From assembly GCF_003626735.1 (NCBI RefSeq), contig NZ_RBHX01000001.1, positions 3,162,001-3,226,000 of the forward strand: a stretch of 64,000 nucleotides of DNA, given 5' to 3'. The position numbers were made by a program, and so were the translations under genes. Every line of letters begins with the position of its first letter. Position 1 is the stretch's first letter. Shown one piece after another: positions 35,162 through 46,018 of the stretch. This DNA comes from Microbacterium sp. CGR2 (GTDB lineage: Bacteria > Actinomycetota > Actinomycetes > Actinomycetales > Microbacteriaceae). The notes below the pieces were generated by a model, which did no database searches, was not told the DNA's origin, and worked only from the letters and a program-made list of their open reading frames with translations.

Positions 35162-35213
35162 GGGTCGATCCGTGGTCTGAGCGTGTCAGCCGACCGCCCA
35201 TGGTCCACCTGAT

Positions 35214-36404
35214 TCAGCCGACGGGCGCGCAGTCGGTACACGCCGACCACTGCGCAGAAGCGGCCGCCAGACGCAGACGCAGCGTCATCACTCGGGTCGC
35301 TGCGTCCGTCAGCCGCTCGGCCGGCAGCGTCCCGGCGTCAACGGCCGCGGCGATCCCGGCGGCCATCCTCCCTGCTGTACCCGCATCGGAGCCGGCGATC
35401 ATCAGCACCAGGTCGTTGCCGGCGGCCACGGCGGCCACACCGTTCGCAACCGGATCGGCGTACGCGGGGTCGCCGGAGGACAACAGCATGCCCAGATCGT
35501 CGGTCACGATGACGCCTTGGAAGCCGAGTTCGTCCCGGGCGATCTCGTGCCAGCGCGGCGACAGCGACGCCGGTGCGGTGTCGACGTCGGTGTAGGCGAG
35601 GTGCCCGAACATCAGTAGCGAGGCTCCTGCTTCGATTCCTGCAGCGAACGGTACCGCCTCTGTCTTCCGCCATTCGCTCAAGCTGAGGTCGGTGCTCGGG
35701 ATACCCCGGTGCGAGTCGCCCGGCGCTGCGCCGTGACCGGGGAAATGCTTGACGGTGGAGCCGAGGAACTGCTCTTGCGCCGTCGTCGCGGCGGTCACAC
35801 GATCCGCGGCGGACCGCGGGTCGGTTCCCAGTGCCCGCCCGTAGATGAATGATCCCGGGCTGCCGGGCACATCGGCCACCGTGCCGAAATTCACCGTGAT
35901 CCCCGCGCGGGCGACGAGCGAGCCGCGAGCCGCGAAAGCGGCGGCGGTGTCGGCGACCGGGCTGTCCTTGAGCGTCGTCGACGAGGCGTACTCGTCGCCG
36001 TGCAGCCTCGAGACGATGCCGCCTTCCTGGTCGACCGCGACCAGGGGCGGTACCGCGGCATCGACCGTGAGCGCCGCCGTCAGCCGTTGGAGCTGGATCT
36101 CTGTTGCGGGGATGTTTCCGCCCATCAGGATGAAGCCGCCGAGCCCGGACTCCATGTACGACCGCAGGGCGGCCTCATCCGTTCCTGCCACGTGTCCCAT
36201 GACCACGGTTGCGGCCTGCTCTGCGACAGTCATCTGCTGGACCATCGCCGCTGCCCTCTCAGCGGGCCCGTCGGCAGCAGAGACGGGGGTCGCCGACCTC
36301 GCCGGCTCGGCCACCGCCGCCGTTGTCACTGAGGACACGGATGCCGCAGCGACGGCGATGGCGACGAGCGCGGTGGCGGCGACGCCCCGGAATCGACGTT
36401 TCAC
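35214..36404 (-). CDS. Glycoside hydrolase family 3 beta-N-acetylhexosaminidase (NagZ-like), secreted
   Basis: A 396-aa exported glycosidase. A signal peptide covers about residues 1-32 (basic start, then an Ala/Val core). The NagZ signature K219-H220-FPGHG, followed by D230-S-H232 in the catalytic loop, is complete; it provides the mobile His/Asp acid-base pair of this subgroup. VDQEGGIVSRL and IVTDDLGM (nucleophile Asp) are also present. The family removes terminal GlcNAc from muropeptides or chitobiose. GTG start with a GAGGAAG ribosome binding site. In Gram-positives such enzymes act outside the cell in wall recycling. Confidence 0.88.
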   Translation of the reverse strand: MKRRFRGVAATALVAIAVAAASVSSVTTAAVAEPARSATPVSAADGPAERAAAMVQQMTVAEQAATVVMGHVAGTDEAALRSYMESGLGGFILMGGNIPATEIQLQRLTAALTVDAAVPPLVAVDQEGGIVSRLHGDEYASSTTLKDSPVADTAAAFAARGSLVARAGITVNFGTVADVPGSPGSFIYGRALGTDPRSAADRVTAATTAQEQFLGSTVKHFPGHGAAPGDSHRGIPSTDLSLSEWRKTEAVPFAAGIEAGASLLMFGHLAYTDVDTAPASLSPRWHEIARDELGFQGVIVTDDLGMLLSSGDPAYADPVANGVAAVAAGNDLVLMIAGSDAGTAGRMAAGIAAAVDAGTLPAERLTDAATRVMTLRLRLAAASAQWSACTDCAPVG

Positions 36405-36432
36405 GCATCTTCCTCGTTTCTGCGGCGGTGCG

Positions 36433-37089
36433 TCAGCAGGCGATGGCCTCAGCGATCGGCACGGAAGCGTCTGCGGTGCCGTTGCCGAAGCGAAGGGTGC
36501 GTCCGATCGTGCACGGCTCCGCGAGCGACGACGCGATCACAGCGGCGACGTCGGCGCGTGCCACCGCGCCGTCGCCCTCGGGGTCGAGCTGGATCCGGCC
36601 GGTCGGCTCGTCGAAGGTGAGCGAGCCGGGCGCGAGGATCGTGCCCTCCAAGCCGGTGCCGCGCAGGTGTTCGTCGGCCGCCCACTTGGCGTCGGCGTAG
36701 GCGAAGAACGAATCAGTCGGCGGCACTCCGTGGTCGGCGGTGGAGCCGATCCACGACACCATCACGTAGCGGCTGACGCCCGCCTGCTCGGCAGCATCCA
36801 TCGAACGTGTGGCGGCGTCGCGATCGACGGCGTAGGTGCGCTCCGGGTCTCCGCCTCCGGCGCCGGCCGACCACACCGCGGCATCGTGCCCGCGAACGAT
36901 GTCGGCGAGGGCGGCGACGTCCATGGTCTCGATGTCGGCGACGAGCGCTTTCGCCCCGCTCGCTTCGACATCGGCGGTGTGGTCGGGATTGCGGATGACA
37001 GCGGTCACCTCGTCACCCCGAGCGGTCAGCAGGGGGGCCAGCAGAAGGGCGATGCGGCCGTGGCCGCCGAAAACGATGATGCGGGACAT
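36433..37089 (-). CDS. NAD(P)-binding SDR-like oxidoreductase
   Basis: A 218-aa atypical short-chain dehydrogenase/reductase of the NAD(P)H-binding (NmrA/YwnB-like) type. The dinucleotide loop is VFGGHGRIALLLAP (residues 6-19), followed by VTAVIRNPDHTADVE, ALVADIETMDVAALADIV and the FFAYADAKWAADEHLRGTGLE region that replaces the canonical YxxxK. The ATG is 6 nt after TAGGGT, a leaderless start. The substrate is unknown. The next gene upstream on this strand is the flavin monooxygenase-like gene, which ends 9 nt away. Confidence 0.84.
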   Translation of the reverse strand: MSRIIVFGGHGRIALLLAPLLTARGDEVTAVIRNPDHTADVEASGAKALVADIETMDVAALADIVRGHDAAVWSAGAGGGDPERTYAVDRDAATRSMDAAEQAGVSRYVMVSWIGSTADHGVPPTDSFFAYADAKWAADEHLRGTGLEGTILAPGSLTFDEPTGRIQLDPEGDGAVARADVAAVIASSLAEPCTIGRTLRFGNGTADASVPIAEAIAC

Positions 37090-37098
37090 GTCTTCACC

Positions 37099-38199
37099 CT
37101 ACGCGCCCGCTCCGACGTCGACATGGGGACTGTCTTCGACGACGGGAGCGCCGGTCATTCGCAGCATCCTCTGGACCCCCTTCCCAGCGGATCGTCCCGC
37201 TCGGTTCGCGCCTATGGTGCTCGCCGACGGGCCGTAGCCGACCATCTGCACTCGTGGATCGGTCACCGCGGTCGTACCGCGGCCGTCCCGGTCGAGTTGG
37301 ATGCCCCCGGCCACGGTGCGAAGGTGAAGAGGCGCCAGGTGGTTGATCGCCGGGCGGAATCCCGTGGCCCAGAGGATGACGTCCACCTGCTCGAACGAGC
37401 CGTCGGCCCAGCGCACCCCATCGGGCTCGATGCGTTCGAACATCGGTCTTGGCGACGCGTATGCGCCCAGGCGCTCGGCTTCCCGCTCTTGAGGGCGCAG
37501 CATGAGGCCCGTCACGCTGACGACGCTCTGCGGCGGCAGGCCCGCAGCGACGCGCTGCTCCACGAGCGCGACCGCGGCGGCACCTGCCTCCGGAGTGAAG
37601 TCATCGGTGCGCCACACCGGGGGCCTGCGAGTCACCCAGAGCGTGTCGGTGATCGGCGCGAGCGCCCCGATGAACTGCACCGCCGACGCTCCCCCGCCGA
37701 CGACCAGTACCCGTTTGCCGACGAAGTGCGCGGGTCCGGGGTAGTCGACGGTGTGGAGCTGCTCTCCGACGAAGGTCTCCATGCCCGGGTAGTGCGGGAG
37801 GAAGGGGTGGGTCCACGTTCCGGTCGCGTTCACCAGTGTGCGGGTCGTCCATTCCCGGTCACCCGCGCGGACGATGAGCAGGCCACCGTCGTCCTCGACG
37901 CGGTCGACCACCACGGGCCGGATGACCGGCAGCGCGTGCGCGCGCTCGTACGCCGCGAAATAGGCGGGGACGGCGATGTTCGCTGGTTTGCCGTCACGGG
38001 GCGGCGGTGTGTCCTGAGGCAGCTCGGCGACACCGTGCACGTCACGCATCGTGAGGGCGTCCCACCGGTGCTGCCACGCTCCGCCCGGATGCGGGTCGCG
38101 ATCCAGGACGACGTGCCAGATGCCCAATCGGGACAGGTGGAACGATGCCGAGAGGCCGGCCTGCCCTGCTCCGATCACGACGCTGTCGAGGATGTTCAC
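37099..38199 (-). CDS. FAD-dependent NAD(P)-binding oxidoreductase (CzcO/flavin monooxygenase-like)
   Basis: A 366-aa flavoprotein. The FAD loop is VVIGAGQAGLSASFHLSRLG (residues about 7-26) and the NADPH loop is RVLVVGGGASAVQFIGALAP (about 168-187); the region before it carries the TLVNATGTWTHP motif of group B monooxygenase-type enzymes, and the C-terminus has VDVILWATGFRPAINHL. Such proteins oxidise organic substrates or are annotated as CzcO/TrkA-like without proof. The GTG at 38199 is used as start; no clear ribosome binding site. It lies 9 nt upstream of the SDR gene, so the two may be an operon. Confidence 0.84.
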   Translation of the reverse strand: MNILDSVVIGAGQAGLSASFHLSRLGIWHVVLDRDPHPGGAWQHRWDALTMRDVHGVAELPQDTPPPRDGKPANIAVPAYFAAYERAHALPVIRPVVVDRVEDDGGLLIVRAGDREWTTRTLVNATGTWTHPFLPHYPGMETFVGEQLHTVDYPGPAHFVGKRVLVVGGGASAVQFIGALAPITDTLWVTRRPPVWRTDDFTPEAGAAAVALVEQRVAAGLPPQSVVSVTGLMLRPQEREAERLGAYASPRPMFERIEPDGVRWADGSFEQVDVILWATGFRPAINHLAPLHLRTVAGGIQLDRDGRGTTAVTDPRVQMVGYGPSASTIGANRAGRSAGKGVQRMLRMTGAPVVEDSPHVDVGAGA

Positions 38200-38270
38200 G
38201 ATGGAAGTCAACGTCGGCTCTGCCCCCGTTGTTCCGCGGTCTGACGACGCGCCCGGGCGCCCTTCCCCGA

Positions 38271-38298
38271 TTGGTGCTCGCGCGGATTCGTGTAGTAC
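38271..38298 (+). promoter_or_regulatory. Probable promoter of the tRNA-Ala gene
   Basis: TTGGTG (38271-38276), a 16-nt spacer, and TAGTAC (38293-38298). Transcription would begin about 30 nt before the mature tRNA. The -35 matches four of six consensus bases; the -10 is only moderate. Confidence 0.4.
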
Positions 38299-38336
38299 TC
38301 TTTTCAAGTTGCTCCGGGGTTCACGGAGCAGTGTTC

Positions 38337-38409
38337 GGGCCTGTGGCGCAGCTGGTAGCGCACCTGCATGGCATGCAGGGGGTCGGGGGTTCGAGTCCCC
38401 CCAGGTCCA
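38337..38409 (+). tRNA. tRNA-Ala (anticodon GGC)
   Basis: A 73-nt cloverleaf without encoded CCA. The acceptor stem pairs GGGCCTG with CAGGTCC (one G-U pair), with discriminator A. The D arm has GCGC/GCGC stems. The anticodon stem CCTGC/GCAGG encloses the loop ATGGCAT, whose central GGC reads the alanine codon GCC. The T arm is GGGGG/CCCCC around TTCGAGT. A strong terminator follows 10 nt later, so it is a single-gene transcript. Confidence 0.96.
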
Positions 38410-38418
38410 CCGAAGAGA

Positions 38419-38447
38419 AGCCCTCCGAATCCGGAGGGCTTTCTTGT
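38419..38447 (+). terminator. Rho-independent terminator of tRNA-Ala
   Basis: Perfect 9-bp stem AGCCCTCCG / CGGAGGGCT with loop AATC, followed by TTCTTGTTT. A classical intrinsic terminator directly after the tRNA. Confidence 0.9.
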
Positions 38448-38545
38448 TTCTAGCGCGACCGACCACCGAGGTCAACCCGTGTTCCGCATCCGTGCCGACG
38501 GTCGTAGGGTGACGGCATCCGCATCACCCACGAAAGGATGCTGTC

Positions 38546-38734
38546 ATGTCGAACCCCATCCCTCCCCTCGTTCCGTTCCCCGATGACGGCGACTCGAACG
38601 ACGTCCCCACCCAGGACGTCGACGGAGAGAACGTCATCGACCCGGACGTCGACGATGCCCTCGTAGACAGCGCAGAGGCGGACAGAGTTGCTGCTGATGT
38701 CGATGTCGATGTCGATGGCGACGAGGACCGATAG
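38546..38734 (+). CDS. Small acidic protein (62 aa)
   Basis: A 62-aa highly acidic protein: more than a third of residues are Asp or Glu, with a C-terminal run alternating Val and Asp (VAADVDVDVDGDEDR). The start ATG has a GAAAGGATG-type ribosome binding site and the gene is followed by a strong hairpin, so it is likely expressed. It resembles other small acidic actinobacterial proteins of unknown role; I do not recognise a family. The DVDV repeat is a short GTCGAT hexamer repeat in DNA (38697-38720). Confidence 0.62.
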   Translation: MSNPIPPLVPFPDDGDSNDVPTQDVDGENVIDPDVDDALVDSAEADRVAADVDVDVDGDEDR

Positions 38735-38751
38735 ACCGCCGGCACGCAGAA

Positions 38752-38782
38752 GCGCGCCCCCTCGAAGTTCGAGAGGGCGCGC
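38752..38782 (+). terminator. Terminator hairpin after the small acidic protein gene
   Basis: A GC-rich stem of about 14 bp with two small mismatches (GCGCGCCCC..CTCGAA pairing with TTCGAG..GGGCGCGC) and a minimal loop. It could serve both strands; only a weak T-rich tail follows. Confidence 0.6.
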
Positions 38783-38833
38783 TCCTATTCAGGTGCTCAT
38801 CGCGCAGGCGCCATTGCCCCCGCGGGTGTGCGA

Positions 38834-39118
38834 TCAGGCCGTCAGCAGCGGAGGCCGGTGAGCGATGGTGATCGGTCGAGTCGCGCGACTCGACCCGTGC
38901 ATCCGTTCGACGTCCTCGAGCACCTCGAACGCATTGCCGTATCGGATCGCCAGCGGCAGCTCGCGCAGCCATGTGACCTCGACTTCGGTGTCCGCAACTT
39001 CGTACACGCACGCGACGACATGACGCGGATCGTTGTTGGGGTATTTCAGATCGTTGATCACCCATTCCGATGAGGTGATGCGGTGGAGCACATAGCGTGG
39101 ATCCGGAATTTGTGACAT
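38834..39118 (-). CDS. Hypothetical protein (94 aa)
   Basis: A 94-aa soluble protein. The start ATG has a good GGAGGGCC ribosome binding site. It contains WVINDLKYPNNDPRHVVACV, then VEVTWLRELPLAIRYG, ending in a small variable tail. Codon use is typical for the genome. No family recognised; it resembles single-domain actinobacterial hypothetical proteins. Its 3' end faces the small acidic protein gene. Confidence 0.62.
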   Translation of the reverse strand: MSQIPDPRYVLHRITSSEWVINDLKYPNNDPRHVVACVYEVADTEVEVTWLRELPLAIRYGNAFEVLEDVERMHGSSRATRPITIAHRPPLLTA

Positions 39119-39239
39119 CTGTCGGCCCTCCAGGACTCTCTCTCAGATCAGAGTGCCCGGGCATGCAGGCAAGGAGAAGGCCCTTGACAGGTCGCTCACA
39201 GGGTGCAGACGCCGTGTTCTCCCCCGGCTGGGCGCCGAA

Positions 39240-39929
39240 TCAGTGGCCAGGCCGCACGGTCAGGTCGGTGAGATGCGCGTCACGCGGGAGGTCCAGTGCC
39301 GTGAGGATGGTGGTGGCGACCGCATCCGGAGTGATGAAGCGTTCGGGGTCATACGCCTGCCCTTCCTGCTGATGCACGCGCTCCTGCATGGGCGTGGCCG
39401 TTCGCCCCGGGAAGATCGACGTCACCCGTACGCCGTGCTCCGCTTCTTCGGCCCGCAGCGCATCGGCCAGCGCCTTCAATCCGTGCTTGGAGGCGGCATA
39501 CGCCGACCAGCCGGCGTGGGCGTGCAGACCCGCACCAGAGTTGACGAACACGACCTGACCCCGCGATACCCGGAGAACGGGCAGCAGGAGGCGCGTGAGT
39601 TCCGCGGGCGCCACGAGATTGACGGCCAGCTGCTGTTCCCACAGCCCTGGGGGCAGATCTGCGACCGGGCCGAGGTCGACGACGCCCGCGGCATGAATCA
39701 GCGAGTCGATGCGCTCCGGAAGATGCTGCTTGGACAGGGCCCAGGACAGCCGACCAGGCTGAGCGAGGTCGGTGACCAGGGTCGATGCGCCGTGGAGCTG
39801 TGCGGCGATCTCCTGCGCGCGTCCGTGGTCGCGGGCGATCGCGATCACCTCATCGCCACGCTCGAGCAGGCGCCCGGCGAGGACCGCGCCGATGCCCGAT
39901 CCCGCACCCGTGATCAGGTGAGTGGTCAA
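39240..39929 (-). CDS. Short-chain dehydrogenase/reductase (SDR)
   Basis: A 229-aa classical SDR. The cofactor loop TTHLITGAGSGIGAVLAGRL begins at residue 2 (TGxxxGIG), NSGAGLHAHAGWSAYAASKH carries the catalytic Ser and the YxxxK motif, and HAAGVVDLGPV is the NNAG-equivalent. A TTG start lies one base after the stop of rsfS (TGAGTTG), so it is likely translated by coupling. The substrate is unknown. The longer open frame upstream overlaps rsfS and is not used. Confidence 0.86.
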   Translation of the reverse strand: MTTHLITGAGSGIGAVLAGRLLERGDEVIAIARDHGRAQEIAAQLHGASTLVTDLAQPGRLSWALSKQHLPERIDSLIHAAGVVDLGPVADLPPGLWEQQLAVNLVAPAELTRLLLPVLRVSRGQVVFVNSGAGLHAHAGWSAYAASKHGLKALADALRAEEAEHGVRVTSIFPGRTATPMQERVHQQEGQAYDPERFITPDAVATTILTALDLPRDAHLTDLTVRPGH

Positions 39930-39930
39930 C

Positions 39931-40308
39931 TCAGGACCGATCCGCCGGCTCTCCTGCCTCGATCGGAACGACCGGGCAGTCCTTCCACAGGCGCTCAAGA
40001 CCGTAGTAGACGCGCTCCTCCTGGTGGAAGACGTGCACGATCAGGTCGCCGAAATCGAGCAGTACCCAGCGGGACTCGGCGCGGCCCTCGCGGCGAACGC
40101 GCTTGTGCCCCGATTCGATCATGCGGTCTTCGATCTCGTCCGCGATGGCGGCGACGTTACGCTCGCTGTTTCCGGTGACGAGAAGGAAGATGTCGACCAG
40201 CGGCAGAGGCTCGGAGACGTTGAGCGCGACCAAGTCCTCACCGCCCTTGTCGACGGCGGCTTGTGCTGCGATCCGCAGCATCTCTTCGGCAGTTTCAGGT
40301 GATTGCAT
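39931..40308 (-). CDS. rsfS: Ribosomal silencing factor RsfS
   Basis: A 125-aa protein of the RsfS/Iojap family (MLRIAAQAAVDKGGEDLVAL, then VTGNSERNVAAIADEIEDRM, ESRWVLLDFGDLIVHVFHQE, and the YYGLERLW end). It binds ribosomal protein uL14 and prevents subunit joining in stationary or starved cells. Overlaps the stop of the tail-anchored protein gene by 1 nt. Order nadD - tail-anchored protein - rsfS is a common actinobacterial arrangement. Confidence 0.94.
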   Translation of the reverse strand: MQSPETAEEMLRIAAQAAVDKGGEDLVALNVSEPLPLVDIFLLVTGNSERNVAAIADEIEDRMIESGHKRVRREGRAESRWVLLDFGDLIVHVFHQEERVYYGLERLWKDCPVVPIEAGEPADRS

Positions 40309-41462
40309 CAGATGACATTCGTTGTGAAGGCGAAGACGAGAGCGACGCCCAGAGCGAGGGCGAGACCCCCCGCGACGATCGCCAGGGTGAGCATGAGTTT
40401 GTTGCCCTTTTCGGGCGCAGGCGGGCGGATGACCTCGCCCGCGGGTTTGATGGTGCTGACCGCGGAGCTCGCGGCGATGGGCGTCGGCGATGACGCAGGC
40501 GGAAGTTCACCGTCGATCAGGACGGAATCGATGTCTTTGCCGTCGGTGGTGCCGTCTGCGTGGCCGCGCGATCCCATCCCCCGGGGAAGCTCGTAGGAGC
40601 CCGTGACGAGGATCTCACCCGTCGAGGCGACGGGGCCCGAGAGCGACCCGTCACCGGCGGCGGGTGTGAAGATCAGAGCATTCGGGGCGGAGTGCTGCGA
40701 TCCTGTCGAGTCGCCGCTCACCGTGAGCAGCTCATCGAACGAAGGCCGGAAGGGCGTCTGCGGATCGGGAGCGTCGGTCATCACGCCGACTCCGAAAGCA
40801 GGATTGACGGTCGGGCGCTCCTTCTCTGCGGATTCGTCGTCCTCGACATCGTCGTCGTCGCCCGCCGTGTCGGGTGCGGCCGGAGCGGCGAACGCCGGAA
40901 CACCGGCCACGATGCGCGGGAGGCCGTCCTCGTCGGCGACCGGCGCCGTGCCGCCGCCATCGGTGTCGGACTGACCGGCAATCGGGTGCTCTGTCGAAGC
41001 ATCATCCACAGTGGGAGCCTCGACGACGATGAGTTCTTCGACAGGTGCGTCCTCTTCGACGGGCGCCTCATCGACGATAGGGGCTTCTTCGACAGGTGCT
41101 TCGTAGACAGGTGTCGCTTCGAGGACAGGGGCCTCTTCGACCGGGGCCTCATCGACGACAGGTGCCTGAGGCTCGGCGTCCTGGTCGTCGGGTGCCGTCG
41201 ACGTGGCCTTGATGCGCTCCTGCTCGCGGACCTGACGTCGGGTCAGCGGCGACGTGCCCAGGTTCACCTCGTCATCAGCCACCGGAGCGGGGGCGACGTC
41301 GGCGGGCTCGGCGGCGCGCGGCAAGGGGGGTGCGGCTCGCGCCGCCTCTGCGGCGGCCTCTGCCTGCTCCGGTGTGATCACGGGAGTTGAACCCGTCAAC
41401 CGGATCTCCCGCAGCTGCTTGCGCGTCAGCGGACCGTGCTCCTGCTGATCCGATGTACTCAT
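40308..41462 (-). CDS. Acidic, tail-anchored membrane protein with a low-complexity linker
   Basis: A 384-aa protein with one hydrophobic segment at the extreme C-terminus (about residues 356-380, [21 protein letters not shown]), so the body lies in the cytoplasm. The N-terminal half carries two copies of a basic motif, [10 protein letters not shown] (residues about 12-21) and [10 protein letters not shown] (about 73-82), embedded in a long acidic Ala/Pro/Val/Glu-rich linker with repeated APVEEAP and APVVDEAP units. The gene overlaps nadD by 4 nt and touches rsfS, so it is part of that operon. Its place is conserved in the family, but no function is known to me. Confidence 0.8.
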   Translation of the reverse strand: MSTSDQQEHGPLTRKQLREIRLTGSTPVITPEQAEAAAEAARAAPPLPRAAEPADVAPAPVADDEVNLGTSPLTRRQVREQERIKATSTAPDDQDAEPQAPVVDEAPVEEAPVLEATPVYEAPVEEAPIVDEAPVEEDAPVEELIVVEAPTVDDASTEHPIAGQSDTDGGGTAPVADEDGLPRIVAGVPAFAAPAAPDTAGDDDDVEDDESAEKERPTVNPAFGVGVMTDAPDPQTPFRPSFDELLTVSGDSTGSQHSAPNALIFTPAAGDGSLSGPVASTGEILVTGSYELPRGMGSRGHADGTTDGKDIDSVLIDGELPPASSPTPIAASSAVSTIKPAGEVIRPPAPEKGNKLMLTLAIVAGGLALALGVALVFAFTTNVI

Positions 41463-42064
41463 GCCTTGCTCCGATACAGATGATGCTTCGCGATGTACTG
41501 GACTACTCCATCAGGGACCAGGTACCAGACCGGCTGATCGTCGCGAACGCGTTCACGGCATGCCGTCGACGAGATCGACAGCGCCGGCACCTCCAGCTGG
41601 CTGACATTGTCGGTCGGGAGGCCGTCGGTGCTCAGAACGTGTCCTGGGCGAGAGACCGCGACAAAGTGAGCCAACTCCCACAACTCATCATGGTCCCTCC
41701 AACTGAGAATTTGCGCTACGGCGTCCGCTCCGGTGATGAAGAAGAGCTCCGCATCGGGTCGATCGCGCTTCAGATCTCGCAGAGTGTCGATGGTGTAGGT
41801 GGGGCCTTCGCGATTGATGTCGACTCGGCTCACCGTGAATTGCGGGTTGGATGCTGTCGCGACCACCGTCATCAGGTAGCGATGCTCACTGGGGGTGACG
41901 TCGGACTTCTGCCACGGATGACCGGTCGGTACGAAGACGACCTCGTCGAGGCCGAACGAGTGGGCCACTTCGCTTGCGGCGACCAGGTGACCGTGATGGA
42001 TGGGGTCGAACGTTCCGCCCATCACGCCGATGCGCGGGGTGCGCGTGGTCGCAGCAGTGTTCAT
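41459..42064 (-). CDS. nadD: Nicotinate-nucleotide adenylyltransferase
   Basis: A 201-aa nucleotidyltransferase making deamido-NAD from nicotinate mononucleotide and ATP. The [17 protein letters not shown] motif (residues about 13-28) holds the (H/T)xGH-type ATP site, and [20 protein letters not shown] near the C-terminus is the ISSTxIR equivalent. Overlaps the next gene by 4 nt. The upstream small membrane protein gene ends 6 nt before its start. Confidence 0.94.
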   Translation of the reverse strand: MNTAATTRTPRIGVMGGTFDPIHHGHLVAASEVAHSFGLDEVVFVPTGHPWQKSDVTPSEHRYLMTVVATASNPQFTVSRVDINREGPTYTIDTLRDLKRDRPDAELFFITGADAVAQILSWRDHDELWELAHFVAVSRPGHVLSTDGLPTDNVSQLEVPALSISSTACRERVRDDQPVWYLVPDGVVQYIAKHHLYRSKA

Positions 42065-42070
42065 AAGGGC

Positions 42071-42295
42071 CTAGTGGCCGTGTCCTGCCTCGTGACCGTC
42101 CTTGCCGTGTCGAGCGGCCCACGCATCTGCCTTCGCCGAGTGGCGGTTGGCGACGTTCTTGTACGACAGGGTCACGAGACCGAGGAAGGCGAACACGATC
42201 GCGGCGATGACCCCGAAGATGAGTGTTTCGAGCGCGACGTTGCCATGGTGCTCGGTTTCGGCAGCGGCCATCGCGATCTGTGCGACGAGGTTCAT
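42071..42295 (-). CDS. Small single-span membrane protein
   Basis: A 74-aa protein from the ATG (MNLVAQIAMAAAETEHHG) with GGAG 6 nt upstream. One hydrophobic helix (about residues 20-43, LIFGVIAAIVFAFLGLVTLS) precedes a His-rich, charged tail (RHSAKADAWAARHGKDGHEAGHGH) that could bind metal. It sits between proA and nadD in the same direction. No known function. The longer frame upstream has no coding character. Confidence 0.72.
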   Translation of the reverse strand: MNLVAQIAMAAAETEHHGNVALETLIFGVIAAIVFAFLGLVTLSYKNVANRHSAKADAWAARHGKDGHEAGHGH

Positions 42296-42360
42296 CCTGA
42301 CTCCGTTTCGTGGCGTGCTGTGCGGGATCCAGCGCGGTACAGCGTCCCCCAGTCTAGCCC

Positions 42361-43614
42361 TCAGCCGCGCGTCTGACCCGATCCACGCGCCAGCCACTTG
42401 GTGCTGGTCAGCTCAGAGAGACCCATCGGTCCGCGGGCGTGCAGCTTCTGCGTGGAGATCCCGACCTCTGCTCCGAACCCGAACTCGCCGCCGTCAGTGA
42501 ACCGAGTGGAAGCGTTCGTCATCACCACGGCCGAATCGACCTCGGCGAGAAACCGCTCCGCGTTGCGCGCGTCCGTCGTCACGATCGACTCCGTGTGACC
42601 TGTGCTGTAACGCCGGATATGTGCGAGCCCGTCGTCGAGCGAGTCGACGACCTTCATAGCGATGTCCAGACTCAGGTACTCGGTCTCCCAGTCCTCCTCC
42701 GTGGCAGGGATCACGTTGGTCACCATGCCGGCGACGATGTCGTCGCCATGGATCGCCACCCCCTCGCTCTGCAGTGCGCTGGCGACGAGCGGGACGAGTC
42801 GCGGAGCCGCCTGACGGTGCACGAGGACCGTCTCCACGGCGTTGCAGACGCTCGGACGTTGAACCTTGGCGTTCACCACGATGTCGCGGGCCCAGTCGTC
42901 AGGTGCCGTCTCGTCGAGGAAGATGTGCACGTTGCCGGCGCCGGTCTCGATCACGGGCACGGTCGACTCGGTGACGACGGTCTCGATGAGGCCGGCGCTG
43001 CCGCGCGGCACGAGCACGTCGATGAAGCCCCGCCCGTGCATGAGCGCCTTCGCCCCCTCACGACCGAAGTCGTCGACGGTCTGGATCGCCTCTCGGGTCA
43101 ACCCCGCACCCTGGAGGGCATCGCGCATGACCTCGACGAGGACGGTGTTGGAGTCGCGCGCCGCGCTTCCTCCCCGGAGCACCACGGCGTTGCCCGAACG
43201 CAGCGCGAGAGCGGCGATGTCTACTGTCACGTTGGGCCGGGCCTCGTAGATGGCGCCGACGACACCGAACGGCACGCGTACCTGCTCGAGCGACACCCCG
43301 TTGGGCATCCGGTGGCCGCCGACGACGCGCCCGACCGGGTCAGGAAGAGCTGCCACCTGTCGCACCGCTGCGGCGAGGGCGGCGACGCGCTTGTCGTCGA
43401 GACGCAGGCGGTCGACCAGCGAGTCGCCGATCCCGTCGCTTTCCCCTCGTGCGACGTCACGTCCGTTCGCCTCGATGATGCGTTCGGAGTGCTGTTCGAG
43501 GGCGACGGCGATCGCCTCGAGGGCGCGCTCTTTGTCAGCGCTGGTCAGAGCGGCCGTGGCGCGAGAGGCGTCTTTCGCGAGCTCCAGGCGCAGCTGCGGA
43601 GTCTGGTCGGTCAT
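42361..43614 (-). CDS. proA: Gamma-glutamyl phosphate reductase
   Basis: A 417-aa enzyme of proline biosynthesis, reducing L-glutamyl 5-phosphate to the semialdehyde with NADPH. VPFGVVGAIYEARPNVTVDI is the family signature, and the catalytic Cys is in VQRPSVCNAVETVLVH. Length is standard. It lies 9 nt downstream of proB on the same strand, completing a proB-proA pair. Confidence 0.97.
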   Translation of the reverse strand: MTDQTPQLRLELAKDASRATAALTSADKERALEAIAVALEQHSERIIEANGRDVARGESDGIGDSLVDRLRLDDKRVAALAAAVRQVAALPDPVGRVVGGHRMPNGVSLEQVRVPFGVVGAIYEARPNVTVDIAALALRSGNAVVLRGGSAARDSNTVLVEVMRDALQGAGLTREAIQTVDDFGREGAKALMHGRGFIDVLVPRGSAGLIETVVTESTVPVIETGAGNVHIFLDETAPDDWARDIVVNAKVQRPSVCNAVETVLVHRQAAPRLVPLVASALQSEGVAIHGDDIVAGMVTNVIPATEEDWETEYLSLDIAMKVVDSLDDGLAHIRRYSTGHTESIVTTDARNAERFLAEVDSAVVMTNASTRFTDGGEFGFGAEVGISTQKLHARGPMGLSELTSTKWLARGSGQTRG

Positions 43615-43623
43615 CCGCCCAGT

Positions 43624-46001
<2,378 letters not shown>

Positions 46002-46018
46002 TCAGTGTTGCGCTGTGA

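Noticed and set aside
35845..38244. A very long open frame (799 codons) on the plus strand
   Set aside because: It lies antisense to three well-supported minus-strand genes (NagZ-like, SDR, flavoprotein), has a Arg/Ala/Gly-rich random composition and no motif. High-GC antisense frames of this length are common.
38337..38447. tRNA-Ala as an integration site for a genomic island
   Set aside because: No integrase gene, no direct repeat of the tRNA 3' end and no change in composition next to it.
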